This document shows, piece by piece, positions 9,070 to 17,430 of a stretch of 64,000 nt of DNA. The translations under genes and the position numbers were made by a program. This DNA comes from Candidatus Poribacteria bacterium. GTDB taxonomy: Bacteria > Poribacteria > WGA-4E > WGA-3G. The notes below the pieces were generated by a model. That model saw only the letters and a program-made list of their open reading frames with translations, made no database searches and was not told where the DNA came from. The stretch is from contig JAJDTM010000015.1 in assembly GCA_022827185.1 (NCBI GenBank), positions 62,001-126,000 of the forward strand. The letters are read 5' to 3'. Position 1 is the first letter of the stretch. Every line of letters starts with the position of its first letter.

Positions 9070-10149
9070 TTAGTTGATAAAATCGTCTAACCCCCAAAAC
9101 TGTTTTGCGTCTCGGAAGTTGAACTCGATTTGAAACCGGAGCGCGTAATAATCTATGAGTGTTTCAGCATCCAACTCCAGATCGGAGGAAAACAGTAAAA
9201 CGTGCGATGTCTCTTGCGTCTTTGCATCAGTTTTCAGCAAACAGACGACATTCAGCGGGTCCGGGAAGCGTTTGTGTCGACACTCCATTTGATAGACTTC
9301 TGTGGTAATGTTTCCTTGTGTCTGTGTAGAGACGCGATAGTTTTCGTCAATCTCTTTAGGATTCAACCTTTCCCCATAGACCGCCGGGCATCCACGGCCT
9401 TGATAAGGTGTCGTCGGTGGCAAATACAGTGCGGCATCCCTACGGAGTTTTGAAATCAAATGGAGCCCGCAGTCTCGGACCATCTGGAGTGCCGGATTGT
9501 TGCCGAAGTATCCATCACAGAGAAAGTATTCAATCCGTAGGAAACCATTAAGTGTTGCTAATACCGTCTTCAGCATAGATTGCAACTGTTTCAAGGTGTC
9601 GTTGAGGATGACCTCGGTCTTGTTTCGGTTTTTGCTGCCTTTCGGGCATCCCGGTGGGTTGCCTTCTGTTTGCGAAGTTTTTGAAACAGGCACCTCTTCC
9701 GGGGGCGGTGATGTTTTACCCCGGACGCTCTGCTCCATAAGCATCGGGTAAGAACGGCGCGCCTTGACACTGATGATGGAGAGTGCGAAAAATGCCAGCC
9801 CCGGGATCGTTTTACCGAGTGTTGATGAGAAAAAACGCGATAAACCATGCGTTTTATCCCCTGACTTTGCCACGATGCTTTCATCGCCAGCCAGTAGATA
9901 AACACTCTCAGGATCAAAGAGATGTGTTCTAAAAAACACCCAACAAAGTGTTCCCCAAGGGATCAAGGTGTTGTAAAATCGTTGGATCGTGCGGTAACTT
10001 CCACCTTTCGATGTCCAACGTGAGATATTTCGCATCGTCACGCCCCCGGTCATCGCAAGCACGGCGAAGACGATCTCACAGAACTGCCGGAGCGTTGCCG
10101 TTGATAAATGTGGACTGAAAACAGTAAATAATGATATAATCTCTAACAT
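9070..10149 (-). CDS. DDE transposase (IS4/IS701-like), C-terminus shortened
   Basis: A 359-residue transposase with the RNase-H-like triad visible: first Asp in L-L-A-G-D-E-S-I-V-A-K-S-G, second in F-L-C-D-G-Y-F-G-N, and Glu in F-Q-I-E-F-N-F-R-D-A-K-Q-F. The ATG at 10149 has AAGGA upstream. The protein stops shortly after the Glu motif (G-L-D-D-F-I-N), where relatives continue for several dozen residues, so it may be inactive. I could not find matching terminal inverted repeats: the 70 bases upstream of the start are AT-rich and the sequence downstream of 9070 does not mirror them. Treat as a single, possibly decayed IS copy. Confidence 0.85.
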   Translation of the reverse strand: MLEIISLFTVFSPHLSTATLRQFCEIVFAVLAMTGGVTMRNISRWTSKGGSYRTIQRFYNTLIPWGTLCWVFFRTHLFDPESVYLLAGDESIVAKSGDKTHGLSRFFSSTLGKTIPGLAFFALSIISVKARRSYPMLMEQSVRGKTSPPPEEVPVSKTSQTEGNPPGCPKGSKNRNKTEVILNDTLKQLQSMLKTVLATLNGFLRIEYFLCDGYFGNNPALQMVRDCGLHLISKLRRDAALYLPPTTPYQGRGCPAVYGERLNPKEIDENYRVSTQTQGNITTEVYQMECRHKRFPDPLNVVCLLKTDAKTQETSHVLLFSSDLELDAETLIDYYALRFQIEFNFRDAKQFWGLDDFIN

Positions 10150-10258
10150 GGGTAAACATCCTTTTAAGTTTGGTTTCTTTCACCTATAACTTTAGGATAT
10201 TTACCCTATTTCGTCAATCTTTTTGGCGAAGGTATTGATACAAAGGAGATTCAAGAAA

Positions 10259-11131
10259 ATGAAATCCAAATTTAATCGGTTGATTTTTAGCATTTTGATA
10301 GTAAACATATTTGTATCAACAACTGCGTATTCCAAATTTGATGTTAAAATAATTTACTTCAAGCCTACAGATGCGGGTGATATAGATGTCGGCAAACACG
10401 ATGCGATGCTTAAAGACATTCAACAACACTATCAGTCAGAAATGACGAGGCATGGATATAAGGATTACACGTTTCCATTAGAATTGGATGCATCAGGTAA
10501 ATTAATTATTCATGTAGTAAATGCTAAAAACAATAGCATACATTATGATAGAGACACTGCATCTAAAATGTATGATGAATTAATTAAGCCCGAACTGCCG
10601 TTTGAATTTAATAATGATAGAAGCATAGAATCAAGAGACAATGTTCATCTAATCATTTTAGGCGGTGTAAAGGCTGAGCCATGGGGTGGTAAAGTTGGAA
10701 TGGGTCATACGTGGCTACAAGGAAGATGGGGAGGCAATGCACTTGTCCTTATGGATACTATTAGAACGTGGCGTAATCATTACTTAGGATTAATTGCTCA
10801 CGAAATAGGTCATGCATTTGCTCTTGATCCTGGTCATAACAATATAAGGGAATCGTTAAATGGTCGCGTTATTGCTTTTGGTCAAACAACTGAAGAATGG
10901 GGAGATAGAATGAATCTTCTTAAATTTGAAGCGGATTTACTTAAATCACGTCCGATATTCAGGAGAATTCAACTCGAAGATGCCCAAGCTGAACCCAAAA
11001 ACGAAGTTCAGAATAAAAACCCTAATTTGGTTGAAGAACAACTTGCACAAGAAGATAAAGAACCGATTTCAATAAAGCCCAAATTTAAGTTAACAACTAT
11101 GTGGGCTAAAATGAAAACCGAAAGGAGGTGA
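10259..11131 (+). CDS. Secreted zinc metalloprotease-like protein with C-terminal tail motif
   Basis: Start is ATG 10259, behind AAGGAG (10242-10247), followed by a signal peptide (hydrophobic residues ~8-22, T-A-Y-S). A zincin motif H-E-I-G-H-A-F-A-L-D-P-G-H at about residues 182-194 gives the two zinc His, the catalytic Glu and a possible third ligand, so a secreted metallopeptidase is likely. An acidic, Gln/Glu-rich linker follows, then the tail P-K-F-K-L-T-T-M-W-A-K-M-K plus four residues (11078-11131), shared with five other secreted proteins here. The gene is clearly more A+T-rich than the genes around 14-30 kb. The next small gene uses a Shine-Dalgarno inside this gene's end. Confidence 0.75.
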   Translation: MKSKFNRLIFSILIVNIFVSTTAYSKFDVKIIYFKPTDAGDIDVGKHDAMLKDIQQHYQSEMTRHGYKDYTFPLELDASGKLIIHVVNAKNNSIHYDRDTASKMYDELIKPELPFEFNNDRSIESRDNVHLIILGGVKAEPWGGKVGMGHTWLQGRWGGNALVLMDTIRTWRNHYLGLIAHEIGHAFALDPGHNNIRESLNGRVIAFGQTTEEWGDRMNLLKFEADLLKSRPIFRRIQLEDAQAEPKNEVQNKNPNLVEEQLAQEDKEPISIKPKFKLTTMWAKMKTERR

Positions 11132-11137
11132 GAAACA

Positions 11138-11368
11138 ATGCAAATGCAAATTCCAACTGAATATATTGTTTGCGACCCTGACTATCACGGAGGCAGTAGC
11201 GACTTAGAAGATATTGGCTTGCTTCGTGATTTCGTCCGAACAGTAAAATCACTTGAAAGTGAACATCAAATTTGTTTGACTTCACTCAATGCGGATGAAA
11301 AAACGGCTTTTGCTAAAATATGCAAGCCGTTAACTGATTATCTGAAAATTCTATACGGAGATGGATAA
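11138..11368 (+). CDS. Small hypothetical protein
   Basis: A 76-residue ORF with an excellent AAAGGAGG (about 11122-11129) ahead of its ATG, 6 bases after the metalloprotease stop. It is acidic, soluble and without recognised domain. Similar A+T-rich composition and tight spacing suggest co-expression with the metalloprotease. Confidence 0.6.
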   Translation: MQMQIPTEYIVCDPDYHGGSSDLEDIGLLRDFVRTVKSLESEHQICLTSLNADEKTAFAKICKPLTDYLKILYGDG

Positions 11369-11417
11369 GCCGTTTTTCTTGGAAACTTTAAGAAAAAACT
11401 GTATAATGATTAAAACA

Positions 11418-11454
11418 GAATCACCGAGCAAGTCTGCATCTTGTTCGGTGATTC
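11418..11454 (+). terminator. 15-bp hairpin after the metalloprotease pair
   Basis: The arms GAATCACCGAGCAAG (11418-11432) and CTTGTTCGGTGATTC (11440-11454) pair over 15 bp with one G-U and a 7-base loop. There is no clean T run after it, so it may be a bidirectional or Rho-assisted end rather than a classic intrinsic terminator. The rest of 11369-11658 shows nothing else I can support. Confidence 0.55.
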
Positions 11455-11658
11455 CTATTAATTCCTATATTCACGACTTGTGCTAAATAACTTTTTGTAA
11501 AATATCGTTTCACATAAGCAGAACGTTTTGTCTGTGTTCCTCATTGGGTGGAACGCTCTTCAGTCGCGTAGGGACGACGTGTCTATAATACGATTTGAAT
11601 AATACCATTCTTATGCTATCCTTATGGGTAAAACCAATACACCAAAGGCGGCATAAGA

Positions 11659-11980
11659 ATGGAGTTACAGTATACTTTACAACAGATTGCGTTGCAACTG
11701 AAAAATCAACCCCGCACGCTCATTACCGTCGCAAAGGTGGTTCAGAAAATAATGAAAACGCTCTATGATTTTCATTTTCCCAACGCTTCTGCTCACAGAC
11801 CGGGACGCAATCCGAGCTGCCCCGACAGTGATATTCTTACCATCGGTTGGTTGCTTGAATATATCGGTGCGGATAGCGAAAACGCGGGTTATTCACGCTT
11901 GAAAGTCGAACTCCAAGAACTTTTTCCATCTCTGCCGGAGCGATCTTGGTTCAACCGGCGGCGGCGAAATCTCATGGTCA
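11659..11980 (+). pseudogene. Transposase N-terminal fragment
   Basis: The 5' part of this ORF encodes a helical N-terminus with P-G-R-N-P-S-C-P-D-S-D-I-L-T and L-P-E-R-S-W-F-N-R-R-R-R-N-L, the pattern of the IS982/IS5-type transposase N-terminal region. No catalytic domain follows: homology-like sequence ends near 11,975 and a different gene remnant begins in another frame. It is a deletion remnant. Confidence 0.55.
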
Positions 11981-12292
11981 TCAGTAAGTGCCTTCACAGC
12001 CACAGATAAATGGGCAAAATTGCTAATTTTAACCTTGTTGCAGGGAGTGAGAGAACCAATCGCTTCTGCAATCCTACATCTGTTTGACAACGGACAGTAT
12101 CCCATTCTTGATATACACGCGCTTTGGTCTGTTGGTCTGCCGTGGGAAAAAAGAACCTCATATCCATTCTGGCTGGAGTACATTGAATTTTGCCGAGACA
12201 CTGCAAACCGGAACGATGTTTCAATGCGAGAACTTGATAAGGCTTTGTGGAAGTTTTCGTCCGACTACGGTAAAACGAAACGCCCGCGGTAG
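11981..12292 (+). pseudogene. C-terminal fragment of a conserved hypothetical (HhH/glycosylase-like) protein
   Basis: A frame open from the junction near 11,981 encodes D-K-W-A-K-L, L-Q-G-V-R-E-P-I-A-S-A-I-L-H-L-F, Y-P-I-L-D-I-H-A-L-W, F-W-L-E-Y-I-E-F-C-R and L-D-K-A-L-W-K-F-S. I recall this as the conserved end of a widespread uncharacterised family with a helix-hairpin-helix-like G-V-x-x-P-x-A-S motif. The N-terminal half is missing, replaced by the transposase fragment, so the gene was probably broken by insertion and deletion. Confidence 0.5.
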
Positions 12293-12834
12293 TGTAAGTA
12301 TCCAACCTTGAGGGTTACACAACCCACAGTCGGTAATCCCACAAGATCAATAATCCTGAAAATTCTCCAATCCAGTAAATCCTGATTCTGACAAGTAACA
12401 CCCCGAACCACAGAAAACTTCTTAAAATCCGCGTAATCCGTGTAATCCGTGTAATCCGCGATTCAGACGAAAATATGCTACAAATACTGCCACAGGCTAA
12501 CAGCCTATGCTACAAAGTTGACGCGACATTGGATTTTACTATAAAATCCGCGTAATCTGTGGAATCCGTGTCATCCGCGATTTGCGGCGTACTCGCCCAA
12601 ATGCGATCTGCATTCAGATAACACCCACATCAAACCGAGATTTATCCTGAAATCTCGCAAATCTTCTATAGGAGGGAGGAAACCCCCAAGCAAAAACCCC
12701 CTACAAGGGCGGGAAAGCGATGCACTTCTCCTACTTTTTTCTTGAATAACATGCTAAAATAAATTAACCTGTTAACCGAAATGCGATATATGCGTTATTC
12801 TCATAGCGTAAAACTGAAGTCTGGGAGATTCACA
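12293..12834. other. Non-coding spacer with dispersed repeats
   Basis: No credible gene. It holds runs of the motif AATCCGCG/TAATCCGTG (about 12,426-12,468 and 12,543-12,582), one copy of a 36-bp dispersed repeat (12,581-12,616), and G/C-rich simple stretches near 12,670-12,710. The AATCCGCG motif recurs at 13,443-13,487. Confidence 0.6.
12581..12616 (-). repeat. 36-bp dispersed repeat, copy 1
   Basis: This stretch is the reverse complement of 35,316-35,351 with only two mismatches. In the other orientation it contains an AATGC-nnnnn-GCATT hairpin followed by TTGGGCGAGTACGCCGC. Confidence 0.75.
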
Positions 12835-13335
12835 ATGCTACATAGGTGGGCGATATGTCTGGGGATTCTCTGTGTCCTTTTTATTCCCTCTACGGTGTTT
12901 GCACAATCGCAGTCAGCAACCGATACGATTATTGAGAAGATAGGCGAATCAGAGCGGCGAATTCGCGATCATGTGGATACGAAAGTCAAAGAGGTTGAGA
13001 CAAAGATTGAAACCCTTAGTACAAAGGTTGGGACCCTTAATACAGATGTAGCAGTAAATAAGACGGATATAGGGAACATGAAAGAGGACATACGCGACTT
13101 AAAAGGGGCAGCGGATAGGATTTGGTACGGAACGTTAGTAATTTTAATTTCTATAGTCGGTTATTTTCTCAGGTCATGGTGGCAAAATCGAGGTAAAGCA
13201 GGCAATGTGGACGCGGTAGATCGCTTAGAGGCAGCGAGGCGTGAGCGTTGTATCCTGCCACCTCCTAAGTCTCGGACCTTCTTTCTAACCCCTCTGACTT
13301 TCGTTCTTTCATCCACCCACCCTATAATCTCATAA
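12835..13335 (+). CDS. Secreted/membrane coiled-coil protein
   Basis: From ATG 12835 (GGGAG at 12,822-12,826) the protein has a signal peptide ending F-A-Q-S, a Lys/Glu/Thr-rich coiled coil of about 80 residues with heptad-like repeats (K-V-E-T-K-I-E-T-L, K-V-G-T-L-N-T-D-V), then one membrane span (I-W-Y-G-T-L-V-I-L-I-S-I-V-G-Y-F-L). The last ~50 residues read into repeat-like DNA and may not be native. The layout suggests a periplasmic coiled-coil tethered at its C-terminal side. No family recognised. Confidence 0.55.
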   Translation: MLHRWAICLGILCVLFIPSTVFAQSQSATDTIIEKIGESERRIRDHVDTKVKEVETKIETLSTKVGTLNTDVAVNKTDIGNMKEDIRDLKGAADRIWYGTLVILISIVGYFLRSWWQNRGKAGNVDAVDRLEAARRERCILPPPKSRTFFLTPLTFVLSSTHPIIS

Positions 13336-14087
13336 ATCCCAGTTTTGACGACTGAGCACTCATTAGCAAAATCCCGAAAATCCCAAAATCCTGAAAATCC
13401 TGCTTCAGACAATCAACATCCTGAACTAACAGAAAACCTCTTAAAATCCGCGTCATCCGTGTAATCCGCGAAAATCTGCGATTCAGAAAAAATAAATTTG
13501 ACATCCGAAATTAAATATGTTATCATATATAGACAGGTTATCATACATAATGTAATGAACACGCTCTGAAAAACACGATCTGTAGACAGTCAAAATTAAC
13601 AAACGTTAACCAATGAAATCAGTATTTTATGAACAACCTTAAATCAAACCGCATCCATCAAACGCCACCGATCCAATCAAACACTACACTTGTGGCACTA
13701 CAGAAAGGCACTAACAAAAATTAAAATTACCCAATTGTTCACGAAAATTACGGAAATCCAAAATTCAACAACGCCATCAACCCATGTCCTAACTAAGTTT
13801 ATGCCCTTTACAGAGGAGAAAAAAGAATCATGAACAATTTCATGAACATTAATGAACACTGTGCCAAAGAATTCAGCACGCACCGAATCAATTATCGTCG
13901 CAAACCCATGCCCCAAGTGGATTCATCATCCATGATAGCATGAACACGAAAATTGAGTAGTTCACAAATGTTCATGAAATTCCGTGCCATGTTCACGAAA
14001 TGTTCATAATTTACGCCTTGAAAACCGATTGTCCACGAAACAACAAAAAGTTAACAAATAGTTAATTAATGATATTTGGAGAGAGTT
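13336..14087. other. 750-base non-coding spacer with TGAACA/TGTTCA cluster
   Basis: A+T-rich and without a credible gene. Between about 13,555 and 14,010 the hexamer TGAACA or its complement occurs about ten times: singly near 13,556, 13,636, 13,735 and 13,941, three times in 13,830-13,862, and four times in 13,960-14,010. Two near-identical GTTATCATA stretches lie at about 13,519-13,550. This looks like a multi-site protein-binding region upstream of the gene at 14,088. Confidence 0.55.
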
Positions 14088-14882
14088 ATGCTAAAACGAA
14101 AGGACCTCAAATTCAGACTCGCAAATCGACACAAAGAATTCGCTATCATCCAGTTTGCGCAATTCATGAAACCCACCGATGTCGTCACCGCTGTCATGGA
14201 GCAATTCAAAACCGAGCTCGCCGCCGACATAGAAAAATATGGCGAAGGCGAAATCCGACGCTACCTCTCCCATAACTTCTGGACACTCAACCCCAAAAAC
14301 GGGAAAATGCCCGAAAAATTCAAAGAACTCTTTGACACACACAAACAGGTATACCTCAAAACCTACAGCGATAGCTACCTCCGCCACCCCCGAAACGTCG
14401 TCAGAGAACTTGACAGCCTCTATGAAAAATGTACGGAACAACTTCAAAACGCCGAGCCAGACAAAGCACGACAACTCATGCCGACAATGCTCAAAATTAT
14501 CCAAACCGTCAGAAACACGATCGACGCAATCCCATTCGACCAACTCGAAAATGAGGAGGGCGAACTTGAAAAAGTACAGGTTGCAATGGCACTCGATTCG
14601 GTAGTGGCAACCCCTGACCCACTTGATGAGGAAGATGAACAAAAACTTAAAGAACTGCTTGACACAGACGTGCCTTTTGAAAAAATCCGAAACTTCATTG
14701 AATATCTCAGATGCAAAAATCAAGATATTTTTTCTATCATCCCCATGCGTGATGATGCAAAAGGAAAAAGCGAGTATATTAGAGGCAGACGCTTCCACTT
14801 CATAGCATTTGGGGAGCCAGAACCTGAAGAAAGACAACCTAACACCAGTGTCTTCGGTGAAATAACAAAGCACATTGACTAA
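14088..14882 (+). CDS. Hypothetical protein, possibly DUF2280/small-terminase-like N-terminus
   Basis: The ATG at 14,088 is preceded by GGAGAG and chosen over an upstream TTG. The 265-residue protein is soluble and highly charged. Its first 60 residues (A-I-I-Q-F-A-Q-F-M-K-P-T-D-V-V) faintly recall the DNA-binding N-terminus of DUF2280 phage proteins, but this is weak. It contains an acidic stretch D-E-E-D-E-Q and ends with a basic patch. It sits directly downstream of the TGAACA cluster and 18 bases before the DUF1573 gene. Confidence 0.5.
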   Translation: MLKRKDLKFRLANRHKEFAIIQFAQFMKPTDVVTAVMEQFKTELAADIEKYGEGEIRRYLSHNFWTLNPKNGKMPEKFKELFDTHKQVYLKTYSDSYLRHPRNVVRELDSLYEKCTEQLQNAEPDKARQLMPTMLKIIQTVRNTIDAIPFDQLENEEGELEKVQVAMALDSVVATPDPLDEEDEQKLKELLDTDVPFEKIRNFIEYLRCKNQDIFSIIPMRDDAKGKSEYIRGRRFHFIAFGEPEPEERQPNTSVFGEITKHID

Positions 14883-14900
14883 CGTAGATAAAATCAAACC

Positions 14901-15905
14901 ATGTCCAAACGCGCAATCCTTACATACATTATCATCCCCATACTGCTGATTTCTGGGTTGATCATCTTTCTCCTCAACAACCCCCGAGAACCCGCAACCG
15001 AGTTAATCCTCGCGCAACAACACATCAACTTTGGAATCCTCCCAGAATGGGAAGGACCGATAACACAATCCATAACAGCACGAAATAGCGGCAAAGATCC
15101 ACTCCGTATCCAAAACGTTTACACAGGCTGTAGTTACGCGACAATTACAGGCCCCGATGTAATCCAACCGGATACAGAAGAGACGTTCCAGATAACCATC
15201 AACCCAGAAATCCTGCCTGCTGACGAGACTTCGGCAACCGCGGTAATTTATACCGATAGCCTCAAAACCCCAAGCGTCACTTTGACGATTGTCGCCGCTG
15301 CCAAACGATTTGCGAATCTCAATCCTGATGTCTGTGCGTTTGGGAACATCCGTCCCGAAACGACACATCGAAAGCATATCAAACTCACTGTGAATGCACC
15401 GCTCAACATATCGGAGACCCGTCTCTTACCCGCAAGCCATCCGAAACTGACATGGCAGATGACACCTGATCCGGACGCAGATAATTCACGCCTCATTGCA
15501 ATTCAACTCGGTCCGCTCAGAGACAGAGGACGCTTCGCATCGCTACTTACGTTGGCTTTTTCCAATGGACGCACATTGACGCTTCCTATCACTGCGGAAG
15601 TCGTCGCACCGGTGATAGTGCAACCGCAAACCCTCTCTTACGGCGTAGCAGTGCCGGACACACACCCGTCTTTAGAATTCGTGCTCTCCGCTGAAACACC
15701 TTTTGCGGTGCTAAAAGTTATATCGCCTGCTGTTTTGGATGTTCGTGTGATAAACGGCACCGACACACAGCACCAGCAAAGCATGAAAGTTGTGTGGCAT
15801 CCGCCGAACGCGTCTGAACGCTTACGCGAAGAAATCCGAATCCTAACCACAGCGGATCCGAAACCCATCCGTATCCCCGTCTACGGATTCATCCAAAAAG
15901 ACTAA
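14901..15905 (+). CDS. DUF1573 membrane-anchored protein
   Basis: 334 residues: an N-terminal anchor (residues ~7-25) then three Ig-like beta-sandwich segments. The first shows I-N-F-G-I-L, N-S-G-K-D-P-L-R-I and V-Y-T-G-C-S-Y-A-T-I, the DUF1573 pattern; the later ones (A-F-G-N-I-R, S-Y-G-V-A-V) are degenerate copies. DUF1573 proteins are periplasmic or surface proteins of unknown function. Probably co-transcribed with the gene before it. Confidence 0.75.
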   Translation: MSKRAILTYIIIPILLISGLIIFLLNNPREPATELILAQQHINFGILPEWEGPITQSITARNSGKDPLRIQNVYTGCSYATITGPDVIQPDTEETFQITINPEILPADETSATAVIYTDSLKTPSVTLTIVAAAKRFANLNPDVCAFGNIRPETTHRKHIKLTVNAPLNISETRLLPASHPKLTWQMTPDPDADNSRLIAIQLGPLRDRGRFASLLTLAFSNGRTLTLPITAEVVAPVIVQPQTLSYGVAVPDTHPSLEFVLSAETPFAVLKVISPAVLDVRVINGTDTQHQQSMKVVWHPPNASERLREEIRILTTADPKPIRIPVYGFIQKD

Positions 15906-16016
15906 GCACACGCTTTCTGTAGGAGCTGCTATAAACATAATGAAGAAACACCCAAGCAAATAAACCCTACGGGACTGAAGAGGTTTTTGAAGTCTTCAAG
16001 GTTCCCGCGTAGTATC

Positions 16017-16054
16017 CGGTTCGGTTAGGAAACCGAACCTACCGGGCCTGGGGG
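16017..16054. repeat. CCGGTTCGG palindromic repeat, copy 1
   Basis: GGTTCGG-ttaggaaa-CCGAACC with flanking CC and TACCGGGC. A second, shortened copy lies at about 17,288-17,316. Both are in spacers around the membrane-protein gene. Confidence 0.5.
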
Positions 16055-16181
16055 TGAAAATTCGATCGAAAAATGGACAACTGAATGACCCTGGACTGAT
16101 AACTATTCCCACTTGACAAAACTTTGTAAATTGTAGTATCATTAATACACAAGCACCGGTAAAAAAGCAGAAGAACCCTTC

Positions 16182-17282
16182 ATGGAAAAACGCTACTTCG
16201 ATTTCAGGGATATTTTCCAAGTCATCCGCTACGGATTCAGCGGGCGAAAGATCGCCGTTCATCTCATTGGACTCATCATCGCGTATCTGATTTATGAAAC
16301 TTTGGTGTATCTCAGCCTCTTCGTTGTAGGTGGCACTGCTGCGCGGGACTTTTGGAATGCGTACGCACTCCTACCCGTTCCGCCGTTCAGTAACGCAGAA
16401 TTCGCACAGATCACTGAAATCGCAATGTGGATAGGAATGGGCGGCCTCGCATGCATCTTTTTCTTAGCAAGCACCGTGGCTTCCAAAATTACCGTTGAGC
16501 AACTCCGCGGAGATGTCTTCTTCTCAGTCGGGGATGCCGTGACTTTCCTCAAGGGGCACTGGAAATCTGTTTTAGGCGCGTTTATCGGCTTATGCCTCAT
16601 ACAGATATTTCTCGTTTTAATACCGCTTGGCATTGCGTGGATCGGAAAGTTACCGGTCGTCGGAAAACCGTTTCTCATGATCGCCTCACTGTTCATGCCG
16701 ATCGGCTTTTTTCTCGGTATGCTAATAGCCTTAATCGCTGCGGTCTGCTGTGTGAGTCTACTCTTTGTGCCTGCTGTTGTCGCCACTACAGGTGCTGATG
16801 CGTTTGAAACAATCTATCAGCAGTTTGCCATCGTTTGGAACACACCGTGGCTCACGGTGTGTTATGAGGTGATGTTGTTTCTGATCAAACTCATCTTTGT
16901 ACCGATCTGGACATTTTTTTGTCTCGCCGGTTTTTCAATTGTGATGCTCCCAATATCTTTTCTACACACCGGACAGATGGAGCATATCATGGCGTGTGCA
17001 AACCTATGGCTCGGTGGCGCTATCGAAAAATTAGCAATGCTGCCCTACGTTAACATCCTGGGTGTCTTTAACATCGGTATTGCTATGAAAGAAACATCCG
17101 CTTTCACAACGACAGTGACGGCTGTTTTTCTCACAATCACACTGCTGATGGGGATCGGGCTGGTTATTGCGTACCTGTTTTCAATCGCTTCCGCCGGAAA
17201 CACGGTGGTTTATACGATTTTGCGCAGGAAAATTGATGGACATAATTTGTTGGTTCCATTGCATGCGGAACCGGTTGAATAG
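16182..17282 (+). CDS. Polytopic inner-membrane protein
   Basis: 366 residues with about six to eight hydrophobic spans (for example residues ~25-45, 85-105, 125-150, 155-200, 220-260, 315-345) and no recognised catalytic motif. Glycine- and proline-rich spans suggest a transporter-like or integral scaffold protein, but no family can be named. It lies alone between repeat-bearing spacers upstream of secA. Confidence 0.7.
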   Translation: MEKRYFDFRDIFQVIRYGFSGRKIAVHLIGLIIAYLIYETLVYLSLFVVGGTAARDFWNAYALLPVPPFSNAEFAQITEIAMWIGMGGLACIFFLASTVASKITVEQLRGDVFFSVGDAVTFLKGHWKSVLGAFIGLCLIQIFLVLIPLGIAWIGKLPVVGKPFLMIASLFMPIGFFLGMLIALIAAVCCVSLLFVPAVVATTGADAFETIYQQFAIVWNTPWLTVCYEVMLFLIKLIFVPIWTFFCLAGFSIVMLPISFLHTGQMEHIMACANLWLGGAIEKLAMLPYVNILGVFNIGIAMKETSAFTTTVTAVFLTITLLMGIGLVIAYLFSIASAGNTVVYTILRRKIDGHNLLVPLHAEPVE

Positions 17283-17318
17283 TTAATCCGGTTCGGTTAG
17301 GACGAACCTACCGGGCTT

Positions 17319-17357
17319 AAACCCCCTAAATCCCCCTTATCAAGGGGACTTTGAGAG
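17319..17357 (+). repeat. CCCCCTAAATCCCCC repeat, copy 1
   Basis: Consensus AAACCCCCTAAATCCCCC-TTATCA-GGGGGACTTT with a CCCCC/GGGGG stem. Here the right arm has one base changed. Other copies lie at 31,673, 36,968 and 48,285. Confidence 0.7.
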
Positions 17358-17430
17358 GATCTGTCGCGAATCAGAGAAACCTCTCTTTCTGACAACTGAT
17401 AACCGAAAACCCTCAAATAGGATAGCAACT

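Noticed and set aside
8885..9073. 62-codon plus-strand frame before the transposase
   Set aside because: Overlaps the dockerin gene end, has no ribosome site and poly-A driven Lys content.
13515..14040. Replication origin
   Set aside because: No TTATNCACA-type DnaA boxes and no dnaA, dnaN or gyrase genes nearby; kept only as a binding-site cluster.
14091..14897. 268-codon open frame on the minus strand
   Set aside because: It mirrors the whole plus-strand gene at 14,088; the minus product is rich in Phe, Val and Cys as expected from antisense of a Glu/Lys-rich gene.
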